Shown here: piece by piece, positions 25,166 to 33,099 of the stretch
Position numbering within the stretch: the stretch's first letter is position 1
Layout: each line of letters begins with the position of its first letter
Origin: Pseudomonadota bacterium
Lineage (GTDB): Bacteria; Pseudomonadota; Alphaproteobacteria; Sphingomonadales; Sphingomonadaceae
Reading direction: 5' to 3'
Assembly: GCA_023417515.1 (NCBI GenBank)
Contig: JAEZFL010000073.1
Location: forward strand, 31,563 to 95,562
DNA length: 64,000 bases
Program-made: the position numbers and the translations under genes
Notes under the pieces: generated by a model
The model's database searches: none
What the model was told of the DNA's origin: nothing
What the model saw: only the letters and a program-made list of their open reading frames with translations

Positions 25166-25450
25166 ATGGACTTCATCTCGATCCTGTCGATCTTCGTGCT
25201 GGCCTGCTTCGTCGGCTATTTCGTCGTGTGGTCGGTGACGCCCGCGCTGCACACGCCGCTGATGGCGGTGACCAACGCCATCTCATCGGTGATCATCGTC
25301 GGCGCGCTGATCGCCGCCGCTGCCGGCGGCTCGCCTTCGGCCAAGTGGCTGGGCCTCGCCGCGGTGGTGATGGCGAGCGTCAACATCTTCGGCGGCTTCG
25401 CCGTCACCGAGCGGATGCTCGCCATGTACAAGAAAAAGGAGCGGAAGTGA
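25166..25450 (+). CDS. pntAB: NAD(P) transhydrogenase subunit alpha part 2
   Basis: A 94-residue membrane protein with three helices (ISILSIFVLACFVGYFVVW, LMAVTNAISSVIIVGALIAAA, WLGLAAVVMASVNIFGGFAV), corresponding to the membrane part of PntA. TNAISSVI and NIFGGFAVTERML are family hallmarks. It is cut off from pntAA by the PH-domain gene and a 600-bp minus-strand gene, so it probably needs its own promoter in the gap at 25051-25165. Confidence 0.94.
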   Translation: MDFISILSIFVLACFVGYFVVWSVTPALHTPLMAVTNAISSVIIVGALIAAAAGGSPSAKWLGLAAVVMASVNIFGGFAVTERMLAMYKKKERK

Positions 25451-25490
25451 CGGCGCTGACCGGCGCGGTCGCTGACGAAGGGGGCTGTTG

Positions 25491-26954
25491 ATGGAGCATG
25501 TCGAGGTCAGTCCATGGGTGATGCTGGCGTACCTCGTCGCCGGCGTCTGCTTCATCATCGCGCTTCGGGGGCTTTCGAGCCCTGAATCGAGCCGCACCGG
25601 CAACCGCGCCGGAATGATCGGCATGGCCATCGCGGTGATCACCACTTTGGTGACCCACGACGTAGCGAGCCTGCCGGAGATCGGCGTCGCCATCGCGATC
25701 GGCGGCGTCATCGGCTTCGTCATCGCCAGGCGGATCGCGATGACCGCGATGCCGCAGCTCGTGGCTGCCTTCCACTCGCTCGTCGGGCTTGCGGCGGTGC
25801 TCGTGGGCGCGGCGGCCTATCTGAACCCTGAGGCGTTCGGGATCGCGGACGTGCTTGCGCGGGGGATCGTGCCCGAGCCTGGGAGCGGGCCGATCACCGG
25901 CGGCGCGCTGGCCGTGATCAACCCCATCAGCCGCATCGAACTGGGGCTGGGGGTTGCCATCGGCGCGATCACCTTCTCAGGGTCGGTGATTGCGTTCCTC
26001 AAGCTGAACGGCAACATGTCGGGCAAGCCGATCATCCTGCCGCTTCGGCATGTGATCAATCTCGGCACGCTCGCCGCGATCCTGGGCCTCATCGCTTATT
26101 TCACGCAGGACCAGGAGCCGTGGGTGTTCTGGACCATCACCGGGCTCTCGTTCCTGATCGGTTTCCTGCTGATCATTCCGATCGGCGGGGCGGACATGCC
26201 GGTCGTGGTCAGCATGCTGAACAGCTATTCCGGCTGGGCGGCGGCGGCGATGGGCTTCACCCTGCACAACACGGCGATGATCATCACCGGCGCCCTGGTC
26301 GGCGCGTCGGGCGCGATCCTCAGCTACATCATGTGCCGGGCCATGAACCGCAGCTTCATCAGCGTCATTGCCGGCGGCTTCGGGGGAGATGCCGCCGCGG
26401 CCGGCGGAGGCACCGCGATCGATCGGCCGTGGAAGCGCGGTTCCGCGGAGGATGCCGCCTTCCTGATGAAGCAGGCCGAGCAGGTCATCATCGTACCCGG
26501 CTACGGCATGGCGGTGGCCCAGGCCCAGCATGCACTGCGCGAGATGGGCGACCTGCTCGAGGCGGAAGGGGTGACGGTCAAATATGCGATCCACCCGGTC
26601 GCCGGCCGAATGCCGGGCCACATGAACGTCCTGCTCGCCGAAGCCAGCGTCGACTATGACAAGGTGTTCGAGCTCGAGGACATCAATTCCGAATTCGCCC
26701 GCTCGGACGTCGCCTTCGTGATCGGCGCCAACGACGTCACCAACCCGGCGGCCAAGACGGACAAGACCTCGCCGATCTACGGAATGCCTGTGTTGGACGT
26801 CGAGAAGGCCAAGACCGTGCTGTTCGTGAAGCGAAGCATGGGCGGCGTCGGCTATGCCGGCGTCGACAACGAGGTCTTTTATCGCGACAACACGATGATG
26901 CTCCTCGCCGACGCCAAGAAGATGGTGGAGGACATCGTGAAGGCGATGGGGTGA
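25491..26954 (+). CDS. pntB: NAD(P) transhydrogenase subunit beta
   Basis: A 487-residue subunit with nine or so membrane helices (domain II) and the C-terminal NADP(H)-binding domain III. Hallmarks are NSYSGWAAAAMGF, the membrane His in FHSLVGLAAVLVG, IIVPGYGMAVAQAQHA, HPVAGRMPGHMNVLLAEA, GANDVTNPAA and KRSMGGVGYAGVDN. The ATG at 25491 follows an in-frame TTG. It lies 40 bases after pntAB in the same operon. Confidence 0.96.
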   Translation: MEHVEVSPWVMLAYLVAGVCFIIALRGLSSPESSRTGNRAGMIGMAIAVITTLVTHDVASLPEIGVAIAIGGVIGFVIARRIAMTAMPQLVAAFHSLVGLAAVLVGAAAYLNPEAFGIADVLARGIVPEPGSGPITGGALAVINPISRIELGLGVAIGAITFSGSVIAFLKLNGNMSGKPIILPLRHVINLGTLAAILGLIAYFTQDQEPWVFWTITGLSFLIGFLLIIPIGGADMPVVVSMLNSYSGWAAAAMGFTLHNTAMIITGALVGASGAILSYIMCRAMNRSFISVIAGGFGGDAAAAGGGTAIDRPWKRGSAEDAAFLMKQAEQVIIVPGYGMAVAQAQHALREMGDLLEAEGVTVKYAIHPVAGRMPGHMNVLLAEASVDYDKVFELEDINSEFARSDVAFVIGANDVTNPAAKTDKTSPIYGMPVLDVEKAKTVLFVKRSMGGVGYAGVDNEVFYRDNTMMLLADAKKMVEDIVKAMG

Positions 26955-27282
26955 GAAGCGGGCGGGAGCCTGCGCCGGCCAGCCAGGCGGACGCGCGAAC
27001 CTGCGGAAACCCGCAGGTCGTTTGATCCGGAATGGACACATCTCCCCGACCGATCGAGCTCTTCCGGCGGACTAATCACAGCTTGCGCGTCGCGCGTTCG
27101 GCGGCGTCGATCGTTCGCCCAGCACCCTTGCGGGCTTCCCGTGTCTTCCCGCCGGGCGGGATTCCGCATTTGATTATAGGCATTTGCGCGTTCAGGTCGG
27201 GTCCGTTCCGGACTCAGTCGCGATTTGCTCCGCTTCGCGACCGACGCAACCTCCATTTCGGACCGGTCAGGGGGACGCGTCA
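26955..27282. other. Non-coding gap between pntB and the winged-helix regulator
   Basis: This stretch holds a probable terminator at 26999-27018 and then about 260 bases in which I see no convincing gene, repeat or consensus promoter. A weak TATAGG lies near 27175 without a matching -35 element. Confidence 0.5.
26999..27022 (+). terminator. Terminator-like hairpin after pntB
   Basis: ACCTGCGG (26999-27006), loop AAAC, CCGCAGGT (27011-27018), then CGTTT. The stem is perfect but the T-tract is short. Confidence 0.5.
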
Positions 27283-28203
27283 GTGGCGCTGGCAATCGCG
27301 CATCAGGTGCTGGAGATGATCCATTATTCGGACGATCCGGCCATCCTGCTGTTCGCCGACAGCGAGGAAGGGCTCGGGCAGGCCCGACGCACCGCCGAGC
27401 GCGCCGGCTATCGCGTCGTCGACGCGGCGCTGATCGAGGCCGGTGCAGCGCGGCTCGATGCGCAGGCCTCGTCGAGCGCGGTGTTCGTGAAGGCAACGCA
27501 GCCTTCGTCAGCCCTGGACCGGATTCTCGACCGTCTCGAGATCATGGCATGCCGCGAACGCCGAATCAGCGTTGTCGCTGCGCCCGCGGCGATGATCGAC
27601 GCGATCGCGGCGCATGCCTTCGACAGCCATGTGATCCAGCTGGTCGGCGAGAGCGAGGATAGCCAGGCCGCGGTGCTCGCACTGGCCGGCGCGACCCGTC
27701 CCGGTCGAGTCGCCGAGCCGCGGGGGGCGAACGGCATCGCCGTTCTGGCGCAGCTCAGCGAAGAAGCAGCGCGCATTGCCGACGCGCTCGCCTCGCTGTC
27801 GGAGGGCGAGCTGGTCTCCGCCGCCGCTCAACAAAGCGGCGAGAGGGAGGAAGCGGAGGTCAGCGCCGGCCAAGTACGGGCGATCATCCGCGCGCGGCGG
27901 ATGCGCGACCAATATTTCCGAGGCGAGATCTTCGCCGATCCGGCCTTCGACATGCTGCTCGACCTTTATGCCGCGCGGCTGGAAGGCCATCGGGTCGCGG
28001 TGTCCAGCCTGTGCATCGCCGCGGCCGTGCCGGCGACGACGGCGCTCCGGTGGATCAAGCAGTTGACCGACCGTGGCCTGTTCGTCCGCCAGGCCGACCC
28101 GCAGGACGGCCGCCGTATCTATATCGAGCTGAGCGAAGCGGCGGCGAAAGCGATCGGCAATTATCTCGCCGCCGTGCAGCGTGTCGCCCCAACGGTTATT
28201 TGA
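27283..28203 (+). CDS. Two-domain winged-helix (MarR-like) transcriptional regulator
   Basis: About 306 residues from GTG 27283; the start is uncertain, with an ATG at codon 13. The N-terminal 120 residues look like a Rossmann/receiver-type alpha-beta domain (AILLFADSEEGLGQARRTAE, ISVVAAPAAMIDAIAAHAFD) but without a clear phosphoacceptor pattern. After a linker, residues 195-300 form a helical and winged-helix domain (AAAVPATTALRWIKQLTDRG, ADPQDGRRIYIELSEAA), like MarR proteins. It ends one base before the tRNA-Val 3' end. Target genes unknown. Confidence 0.7.
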   Translation: MALAIAHQVLEMIHYSDDPAILLFADSEEGLGQARRTAERAGYRVVDAALIEAGAARLDAQASSSAVFVKATQPSSALDRILDRLEIMACRERRISVVAAPAAMIDAIAAHAFDSHVIQLVGESEDSQAAVLALAGATRPGRVAEPRGANGIAVLAQLSEEAARIADALASLSEGELVSAAAQQSGEREEAEVSAGQVRAIIRARRMRDQYFRGEIFADPAFDMLLDLYAARLEGHRVAVSSLCIAAAVPATTALRWIKQLTDRGLFVRQADPQDGRRIYIELSEAAAKAIGNYLAAVQRVAPTVI

Positions 28204-28279
28204 TGGTGGGCGCTGACGGGCTCGAACCGCCGACCCTCTCGGTGTAAACGAGATGCTCTACCAACTGAGCTAAGCGCCC
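28204..28279 (-). tRNA. tRNA-Val (anticodon TAC)
   Basis: The minus strand reads GGGCGCTTAGCTCAGTTGGT..., with a 7-bp acceptor stem closed by GCGCCC, D-loop AGCTCAGTTGGTAGAGC, anticodon stem TCTCG/CGAGA around the loop TTTACAC (anticodon TAC), the T-arm GGCGGTTCGAGCCCGTC and an encoded CCA. It ends one base after the stop of the convergent regulator. Confidence 0.95.
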
Positions 28280-28327
28280 TTGCGCGTGCGGCCCTGCCAT
28301 GCGGCATCGGGTGCGGCAAGCCCCGGC

Positions 28328-28426
28328 CTAAAGCCAACCCATCACCGCCAGCAGGATGAGCGTACCGATCGCCGTGATCAGGAGCGAGCCGACGCAGCCC
28401 GCGCGATTGGAGAAGAACAGGAACAT
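28328..28426 (-). CDS. 32-residue membrane protein
   Basis: A 32-codon ORF reading MFLFFSNRAGCVGSLLITAI then GTLILLAVMGWL, a single strong membrane helix after a short SNRAGC segment. No good ribosome-binding site is visible. It is short enough to be missed by usual gene callers. Similar small MFLFFSNR-type proteins seem familiar from sphingomonads, but I cannot confirm this. Function unknown. Confidence 0.5.
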   Translation of the reverse strand: MFLFFSNRAGCVGSLLITAIGTLILLAVMGWL

Positions 28427-28498
28427 GGGCGGAGCAACGCGCGATCGCCAGCGGAGGTTCGGCGGACTGTCCGAATGGGCCGAAAGCCGGGCGTTAGG

Positions 28499-29062
28499 CT
28501 AGAGACTGCGGACCAGCTTCACCGCGACTGCCGCCCATGGCGGGTCGGCCAGGACGGTCTGGCGGGAGCCGGCACCGAGGGGGAGGAGGTGGAGCTTGCC
28601 GGGGTCCCTACCGATAAGGCGGCCGAACAGGAAACGGCCGGCGGGGCGGGGGACGAGGATGTCGCGGTTCATCGCTCGGGCGAAGTCGTCCGGTGCGAGG
28701 CGGTCGAGCCAGATCTCGTCCCCGGCGCGATAATCGCCAATGCCGGCCTCGACGCGGATCGCGACCTGGCCGGGCTCCGGGCGGGGGGGCACCAGAACGC
28801 CTTCGCGGCGCGGCGCATGAGCACCGTTCGCGCCGAGGAGGGCGGCGACCGGCAGGTCCTCACGCTGCGGCAGCTCGACAAGGTCCGCGGCGTCGACACC
28901 GAGTGCCTTCGCGATTCGGTTGAGCCAGCCCACCGAGACGGTGCGCGTGCCGGTTTCGAGCCGTCCGACGGTTTGGGGCGTGGTCGGCGGGTCGCAGCGC
29001 CGGGCGACGTCGTGCAAGGTCATGCCACGGGCACGCCGGACTTCTCGGATACGGGTGATCAT
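28499..29062 (-). CDS. XRE-family regulator with S24-like C-terminal domain
   Basis: A 187-residue protein. The N-terminal 60 residues are a lambda-repressor-type helix-turn-helix (TLHDVARRCDPPTTPQTVGR, RIAKALGVDAADLVEL). The C-terminal part (DYRAGDEIWLDRLAP ... FLFGRLIGRDPGKLHLL) resembles the LexA/CI S24 fold but shows no obvious Ser-Lys dyad. The ATG at 29062 has ggagg seven bases upstream. Divergent from the DUF6456 gene, which it may control together with itself. Confidence 0.77.
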   Translation of the reverse strand: MITRIREVRRARGMTLHDVARRCDPPTTPQTVGRLETGTRTVSVGWLNRIAKALGVDAADLVELPQREDLPVAALLGANGAHAPRREGVLVPPRPEPGQVAIRVEAGIGDYRAGDEIWLDRLAPDDFARAMNRDILVPRPAGRFLFGRLIGRDPGKLHLLPLGAGSRQTVLADPPWAAVAVKLVRSL

Positions 29063-29171
29063 GCGCTGTCCTCCGCGCTCGCTTGAACCAATCAGGTGAA
29101 AACACTTTCCTACAGATATGCCGGAATGGCAAGAGCTCATGAGCGATTCGTAAGGCGGAGGAGCGGGAGCA

Positions 29172-29690
29172 ATGGGCGGACGGCTGCTGAAGGAGAAAAG
29201 GGTGACAGTGGCAGGGGCGGCCGACGCAGCCTCTCCGACCGCCGTCGGCAGATGGGCCGCCGGACAGCGGCAGGCGCGGGGAGCCGGCCGCTCGGTGACG
29301 GTAAACCTGGCGGAATCGCCGCTGGGCTGGCTGAGGGCGCGCGGGCATGTGAGCGGGCGGCAGTTCGATGCCGGCGAGCAGCTGCGCGCCGATTGGGAGC
29401 GCGCGCAGTTGGCGCCATCGGTCACGATGCGCTGGGACGCGGCGCCGGCGGGACGGACCCCACTAGGCGAGGCACTGGATCCGACCGAGGCGCAGGTCGC
29501 CGCGCGGCGACGTTTCGACGCCGCAGTCGCAGCGGTCGGGCCTGGATTGACCGACATCCTGTGGCGGGTGGTATGTGCCGGCGAGGGCATGCGCGAGGCC
29601 GAGCAGGCGCTGGGCTGGCCGGCACGGGCCGGCAAGCTCGTCCTGTGCCTGGCGCTCGATCGGCTGGCCGACCATTATGGCATGAAATGA
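29172..29690 (+). CDS. DUF6456 family protein
   Basis: A 172-residue protein with the DUF6456 pattern: NLAESPLGWLRARGHVSGRQ, FDAGEQLRADWERAQLAPSV and a C-terminal helical part (LTDILWRVVCAGEGMREAEQ) resembling the end of phage or replication-linked DNA-binding proteins. The ribosome-binding site is ggaggagcggg. Its stop overlaps the next start (ATGA). Function unknown. Confidence 0.8.
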   Translation: MGGRLLKEKRVTVAGAADAASPTAVGRWAAGQRQARGAGRSVTVNLAESPLGWLRARGHVSGRQFDAGEQLRADWERAQLAPSVTMRWDAAPAGRTPLGEALDPTEAQVAARRRFDAAVAAVGPGLTDILWRVVCAGEGMREAEQALGWPARAGKLVLCLALDRLADHYGMK

Positions 29691-29821
29691 CGGCTCTCGA
29701 CGCCGAAGGTCTGGCGTGGCAGCAGCGTCGAATGCGCCGCAAGATCATCCTCGGACTGGTGCTGCTCGGCCTCGCGGCCTGGCTGCTGCTGGTCTCGTTC
29801 GGGGAAATCGCCTTCTGGTGA
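29687..29821 (+). CDS. 44-residue single-pass membrane protein
   Basis: MTALDAEGLAWQQRRMRRK followed by one hydrophobic helix (ILGLVLLGLAAWLLLVSFGE). The ATG overlaps the DUF6456 stop, so translation is coupled. Positive charges before the helix predict an N-in topology. No family recognised. Confidence 0.65.
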   Translation: MTALDAEGLAWQQRRMRRKIILGLVLLGLAAWLLLVSFGEIAFW

Positions 29822-29865
29822 GCGGCATGGAGGCGTGATCGGACGCCCCCATGCCGGTCATTCGG

Positions 29866-30321
29866 TCAGCTGCGGCACTCGCCGGTGCGGCGGCCTGTGA
29901 CCCGTACCTCGGTGGTGACATTCTGGCCCGCGGCCTGCGTCTGGGAATTCATCGTCATGTCCATGCTGTCGCGGCTGTAGGTGCCTGCGACGGTGGCGCG
30001 CATGGTCGTGCCCTGCTGATCGCACTGGATCGTTCCGCTGATGCGGCCGTCGGCCATGCGATAATCCTCCGACGTGCAACCCTGCTGGCCACCGCCGGCG
30101 AAGTCGGCGCCGGGATTGCGGGCCTGTTCCGGAGTCAGGCACTGGCTGACCGTCTGCGGGGGTGGCAGGGGTATGTTGGCGCCCTGTGGCAGGCCGGGGG
30201 CCTCCATCTTGGTGATCGCGACGTTCATGTCCCACTGACCAGGCTCGAGCACGGTCGATTCTCCGCCACAAGCGGAAAGCAAGGTCGCGCTCAGCAGCGC
30301 CGGTAATGCCAAATTCTTCAT
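29866..30321 (-). CDS. DUF3617 family lipoprotein
   Basis: A 151-residue protein with a lipoprotein signal (LPALLSATLLSACGG, lipobox LSAC at about residue 18). The mature part follows DUF3617: LEPGQWDMNVAIT, the QCLTPEQARNP segment, CTSEDYRMADGRISGTIQC and a final GRRTGEC. Two or more disulfides are likely. It is exported and lipid-anchored. Function unknown; the family is common in sphingomonads. Confidence 0.84.
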   Translation of the reverse strand: MKNLALPALLSATLLSACGGESTVLEPGQWDMNVAITKMEAPGLPQGANIPLPPPQTVSQCLTPEQARNPGADFAGGGQQGCTSEDYRMADGRISGTIQCDQQGTTMRATVAGTYSRDSMDMTMNSQTQAAGQNVTTEVRVTGRRTGECRS

Positions 30322-30461
30322 GATGGTCCCCTCCTGCCCCTGAGGCCGCGGGGTATAGCCTTATTGCGGAAGCGGAACAATGCGCAGACGGAGGGCTTGT
30401 CGGGCTTGCGCCATGCGCTTAGGCCAGTTGCACCGGACAACTGAGTTTGGGGAGCCGTGCG

Positions 30462-31124
30462 ATGATCGTCTATGGCGCGTCGATGTCGCCTTATGTGCGC
30501 AAGGTGCTGGCCTTCGGAGCCGAGAAGGGCCTAGCGCTCGAGAACAAGCCGGTGGGGCTGGGCGATCAGGACCCGGAATTCCGATCTGCGAGCCCGCTCG
30601 GCAAGATTCCCGGCTTTCGCGACGGCGACTTTGCCATCTCGGATTCGACCGCGATCATCATGTATCTCGACGCGGTCGCGCCCGATCCGAACCTGATCCC
30701 GAGCGAGCCCAAGGCGCGGGCGCGAACCTTCTGGTGGGACGAGTTCGCCGATACGATCCTGATGGATTGCGGGCGCAAGATGTTCTTCAACCGGGTGGTG
30801 TCGCCGCTGTTCATGGGCAAGCCCGGCGACGAGGCGGCGGCGATGACGGCCGAATGCGAGGAATTGCCGCGGCTGCTCGATTATCTCGAGCCGGTCATTC
30901 CCGAGTCCGGCTTCCTCGTCGAGGACCGGATCACGCTGGCCGACATTGCCGTGGCGAGCCCGTTCGCGAACATCACGCGCCATCTCAACGTTGCGATCGA
31001 TCGGGGCAGATATCCGCGGGTGACGCGGTACATCCAGGCGATCCTCGATCGGCCGAGCTTCAAGCCGGTGATCGAGAAGGAGACGCAGTTCCTCGCGAAG
31101 GTGCGGGCACAAATGCCTGCCTGA
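30462..31124 (+). CDS. Glutathione S-transferase family protein
   Basis: A 220-residue GST with an N-terminal thioredoxin-fold domain (MIVYGASMSPYVRKVLAFGA, SPLGKIPGF with the cis-Pro, and ISDSTAIIMYL for the glutathione gamma-glutamyl group) and a C-terminal helical domain including LVEDRITLADIAVASPF. The catalytic residue is probably Ser9 in SMSPYV. The ATG at 30462 has ggggag upstream. Substrate unknown. Confidence 0.88.
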   Translation: MIVYGASMSPYVRKVLAFGAEKGLALENKPVGLGDQDPEFRSASPLGKIPGFRDGDFAISDSTAIIMYLDAVAPDPNLIPSEPKARARTFWWDEFADTILMDCGRKMFFNRVVSPLFMGKPGDEAAAMTAECEELPRLLDYLEPVIPESGFLVEDRITLADIAVASPFANITRHLNVAIDRGRYPRVTRYIQAILDRPSFKPVIEKETQFLAKVRAQMPA

Positions 31125-31192
31125 CCGTCCCCTTCCGCGACGGACCGCTGCTGCCGCTAGCCCGAGCGGGCAAGTTCGCCTAAGCGCCGGCA

Positions 31193-31771
31193 ATGTTTCG
31201 GGGACTGTATGACTGGACGCTGCGGCTCGCGCACCACCGCCATGCGGTGCGTTCGATGGCTGCCGTATCGTTCGCCGAGAGCAGCTTCTTTCCGATTCCG
31301 CCGGACGTGGTGCTGGTGCCGGTGGTGCTGGCCAACCGCGACCGCGCCTATACGATCGCGGGCATCTGCACGATCGCTTCGGTGCTCGGCGGAATGCTCG
31401 GCTATTTCATCGGCTATGCATTGCTCGAGACGGTCGGGCAGTGGCTGATCCGGCTCTACGGAATGGGCGAGGGCATCGCCCAGTTCCAACAGACGTTCGA
31501 AGCCTATGGCGCCTGGATCATCCTCGCCAAAGGGCTGACTCCGATCCCGTTCAAGCTGATAACCATCGCCAGCGGGATCGCTCAGTTCAGCTTCGGGATC
31601 TTCGTCGTCACGGCGGTGATCACGCGGGCGTTCCGTTTCTACCTGATCGCGTTCCTGTTGAAGCGGTTCGGCGAGCCGGTGCAGGCGTTCATCGAGCGGC
31701 GGCTGACCCTGATCGGCTGGGCGGTGCTGATCGCGCTGATCGGCGGCTTCGCGGCGGTGGCCTGGCTGTAG
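31193..31771 (+). CDS. YqaA/DedA-like membrane protein (VTT family)
   Basis: A 192-residue membrane protein. The family signature SFAESSFFPIPPDVVLVP is near residue 25 and GMLGYFIGYALLETVGQ follows; the second half has AKGLTPIPFKLITIASGIA, the mirrored re-entrant loop of the VTT/DedA fold. About five hydrophobic segments are present. DedA relatives move or flip lipids, including undecaprenyl phosphate. The exact substrate is unknown. Confidence 0.86.
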   Translation: MFRGLYDWTLRLAHHRHAVRSMAAVSFAESSFFPIPPDVVLVPVVLANRDRAYTIAGICTIASVLGGMLGYFIGYALLETVGQWLIRLYGMGEGIAQFQQTFEAYGAWIILAKGLTPIPFKLITIASGIAQFSFGIFVVTAVITRAFRFYLIAFLLKRFGEPVQAFIERRLTLIGWAVLIALIGGFAAVAWL

Positions 31772-31784
31772 GCGCCGCGAGGGG

Positions 31785-31973
31785 TCAGTGGACCTTGGTC
31801 GTCGGATGGGGGCGGAAGGAGGCGAGGCGGTGTCCTTCGCTCCAGAGCTCGACGCGGTCGTCGCTCGGACGCTGGGCGGCCTCGCGCACCGCCTCGACAT
31901 AATCGGGCGCTTCGATCTCTTCCCAGCGCTCAAGCAGGTTGGCGCGGAAGAAAAGCAGGCGGTAGGTCGGCAT
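31785..31973 (-). CDS. 62-residue protein of unknown function
   Basis: MPTYRLLFFRANLLERWEEI and then AVREAAQRPSDDRVELWSEG, a compact alpha-beta pattern. The pattern LERWEEIEAPDYVEAVREA looks conserved in small sphingomonad proteins, but no function is known to me. It is convergent to the DedA-like gene. Confidence 0.6.
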   Translation of the reverse strand: MPTYRLLFFRANLLERWEEIEAPDYVEAVREAAQRPSDDRVELWSEGHRLASFRPHPTTKVH

Positions 31974-32061
31974 CGTCCTCGTCCATGCGAACAGAAGCGA
32001 ACGAGGCGCGCGTCGGTTTCATGACCCGCGAGGAAGAGCGCAGCGGCGCGCTCCACGCATA

Positions 32062-32090
32062 AGAAAGCCCCCCGGCCCGAAAGCCGGGGG
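32062..32090 (-). terminator. Rho-independent terminator of the Asn/Thr-rich lipoprotein gene
   Basis: On the minus strand, CCCCCGGC, loop TTTCGG, GCCGGGGG is followed by GCTTTCTT. It lies 56 bases after the stop at 32146. Confidence 0.75.
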
Positions 32091-32145
32091 TCAGGTAAAC
32101 CGCTGCTATCCAGGGAGGCTTGAAGCGGTGAACCGGTGGCGCGGT

Positions 32146-32409
32146 TTACTGGCTGTTGCCGACAATATTGGTCGTGCTGCTGTTGGTCGCGCTCGTATTC
32201 GCCGTGTTGGAGTCGACGTCCAGCGAAGTGTTGGCGGACGTGTTGAGATCGGTGGCGGTACCGGTGTTGAGATCGACGCCGTCGTCGAGCGGCGGCAGGC
32301 TTTCGGTGCCGAGCGTGTTGGCGCTCGTGTTGTTGGCTTCGGAGCCGCCGCCGCAGGCCGTGAGGGCGAGGATGCCGGCCGAGCCCAGCGAGAGAGCAAT
32401 CGTACGCAT
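32146..32409 (-). CDS. Asn/Thr/Ser-rich small lipoprotein
   Basis: An 87-residue protein with a lipoprotein signal (LSLGSAGILALTACGGG, lipobox LTAC). The mature part is almost entirely Asn, Thr, Ser, Asp, Leu and Gly, with repeated NTSANT-like units (DLNTSANTSLDVDSNTANTS) and no aromatic residues, so it is probably a disordered outer-membrane-anchored linker. It has its own terminator. No family recognised. Confidence 0.7.
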   Translation of the reverse strand: MRTIALSLGSAGILALTACGGGSEANNTSANTLGTESLPPLDDGVDLNTGTATDLNTSANTSLDVDSNTANTSATNSSTTNIVGNSQ

Positions 32410-32681
32410 TGAGATGGTTCCCCTGTTCGTGAATGGCAGGGGAATGAATGGCAGAGGCGATGCAGGCTGTTCAAGATCGGCCGCGTCGGCCGCTCAAATT
32501 GGCGAGAATCGGCCATGGCGAGCGCGTCCGACGCAAGCCTGTGCTCCAAAAGCGCGGAGGCGCGCACGAAGTGTTTCGTGCCGAGTGGGTCGCCGCCTCG
32601 CTGCGTTAACCCCCTTTCCGCGGAACCCGGACGCGGGCGCGCTCATTCGGGACGATGAAAGAACGCTGATGGAGGTTACCC

Positions 32682-33038
32682 TTGGGCAGCAGCCGCATGG
32701 CGGGGCTGAGCCGTGGCGGGGGGATGAGCGCGGCTCGGCCGCCCTGCATGGCGGCGCAGCTGAGGACCGCCCTGGGCTGCTACATGGTGCGCGTTCACGA
32801 CCTGTCGGCGCTCGGTGCGCTGGTCGCGGCGGACAGGTTGCCAATGCCCGGCATGATCGTTTGCCTGCAACGCGGCAACGCCGCGGTCTTCGGAGTGATG
32901 GCGTGGATCGAGGACAGCCAGGGGGGCATCCTGTTCGACGAGGAACTGGACGCTCAGTTGTTCGGCACCGAGGTCGACGAGGTCGAGCGACCGCCGCGTT
33001 GCGTAACGAGCGCGGCGCGCGAGGCGGCAAAGCGGTAG
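32682..33038 (+). CDS. PilZ-like domain protein
   Basis: A 118-residue protein. The segment VRVHDLSALGALVAADRLPM then PGMIVCLQRGNAAVFGVMAW resembles the beta-barrel core of PilZ domains, which bind cyclic-di-GMP; the canonical RxxxR is not clear (only DLSALGA resembles the D/NxSxxG motif), so binding is doubtful. The start is TTG at 32682 because ggagg (32671-32675) is six bases upstream; an ATG at 32697 is too far from it. Confidence 0.55.
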   Translation: MGSSRMAGLSRGGGMSAARPPCMAAQLRTALGCYMVRVHDLSALGALVAADRLPMPGMIVCLQRGNAAVFGVMAWIEDSQGGILFDEELDAQLFGTEVDEVERPPRCVTSAAREAAKR

Positions 33039-33057
33039 CTGCAGAGCTGTGAACCGA

Positions 33058-33099
33058 TATGGCACTTTTTGCTTGACAGCGTGACGCTGGTATGGCACT
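33058..33099. promoter_or_regulatory. Direct repeats TATGGCACT around a TTGACA and a palindrome
   Basis: TATGGCACT occurs at 33058-33066 and 33091-33099. Between them lie TTGACA (33073-33078) and the 13-bp palindrome CAGCGT-g-ACGCTG (33077-33089). No convincing -10 element follows. It may be a regulatory site for the region leading into the GTA cluster. The right-hand repeat overlaps the stop of the minus-strand gene. Confidence 0.35.

Noticed and set aside
33059..33075. Sigma-54 promoter candidate TGGCAC...TTGC
   Set aside because: The GG and GC pairs are 8 bases apart, not the required 10.
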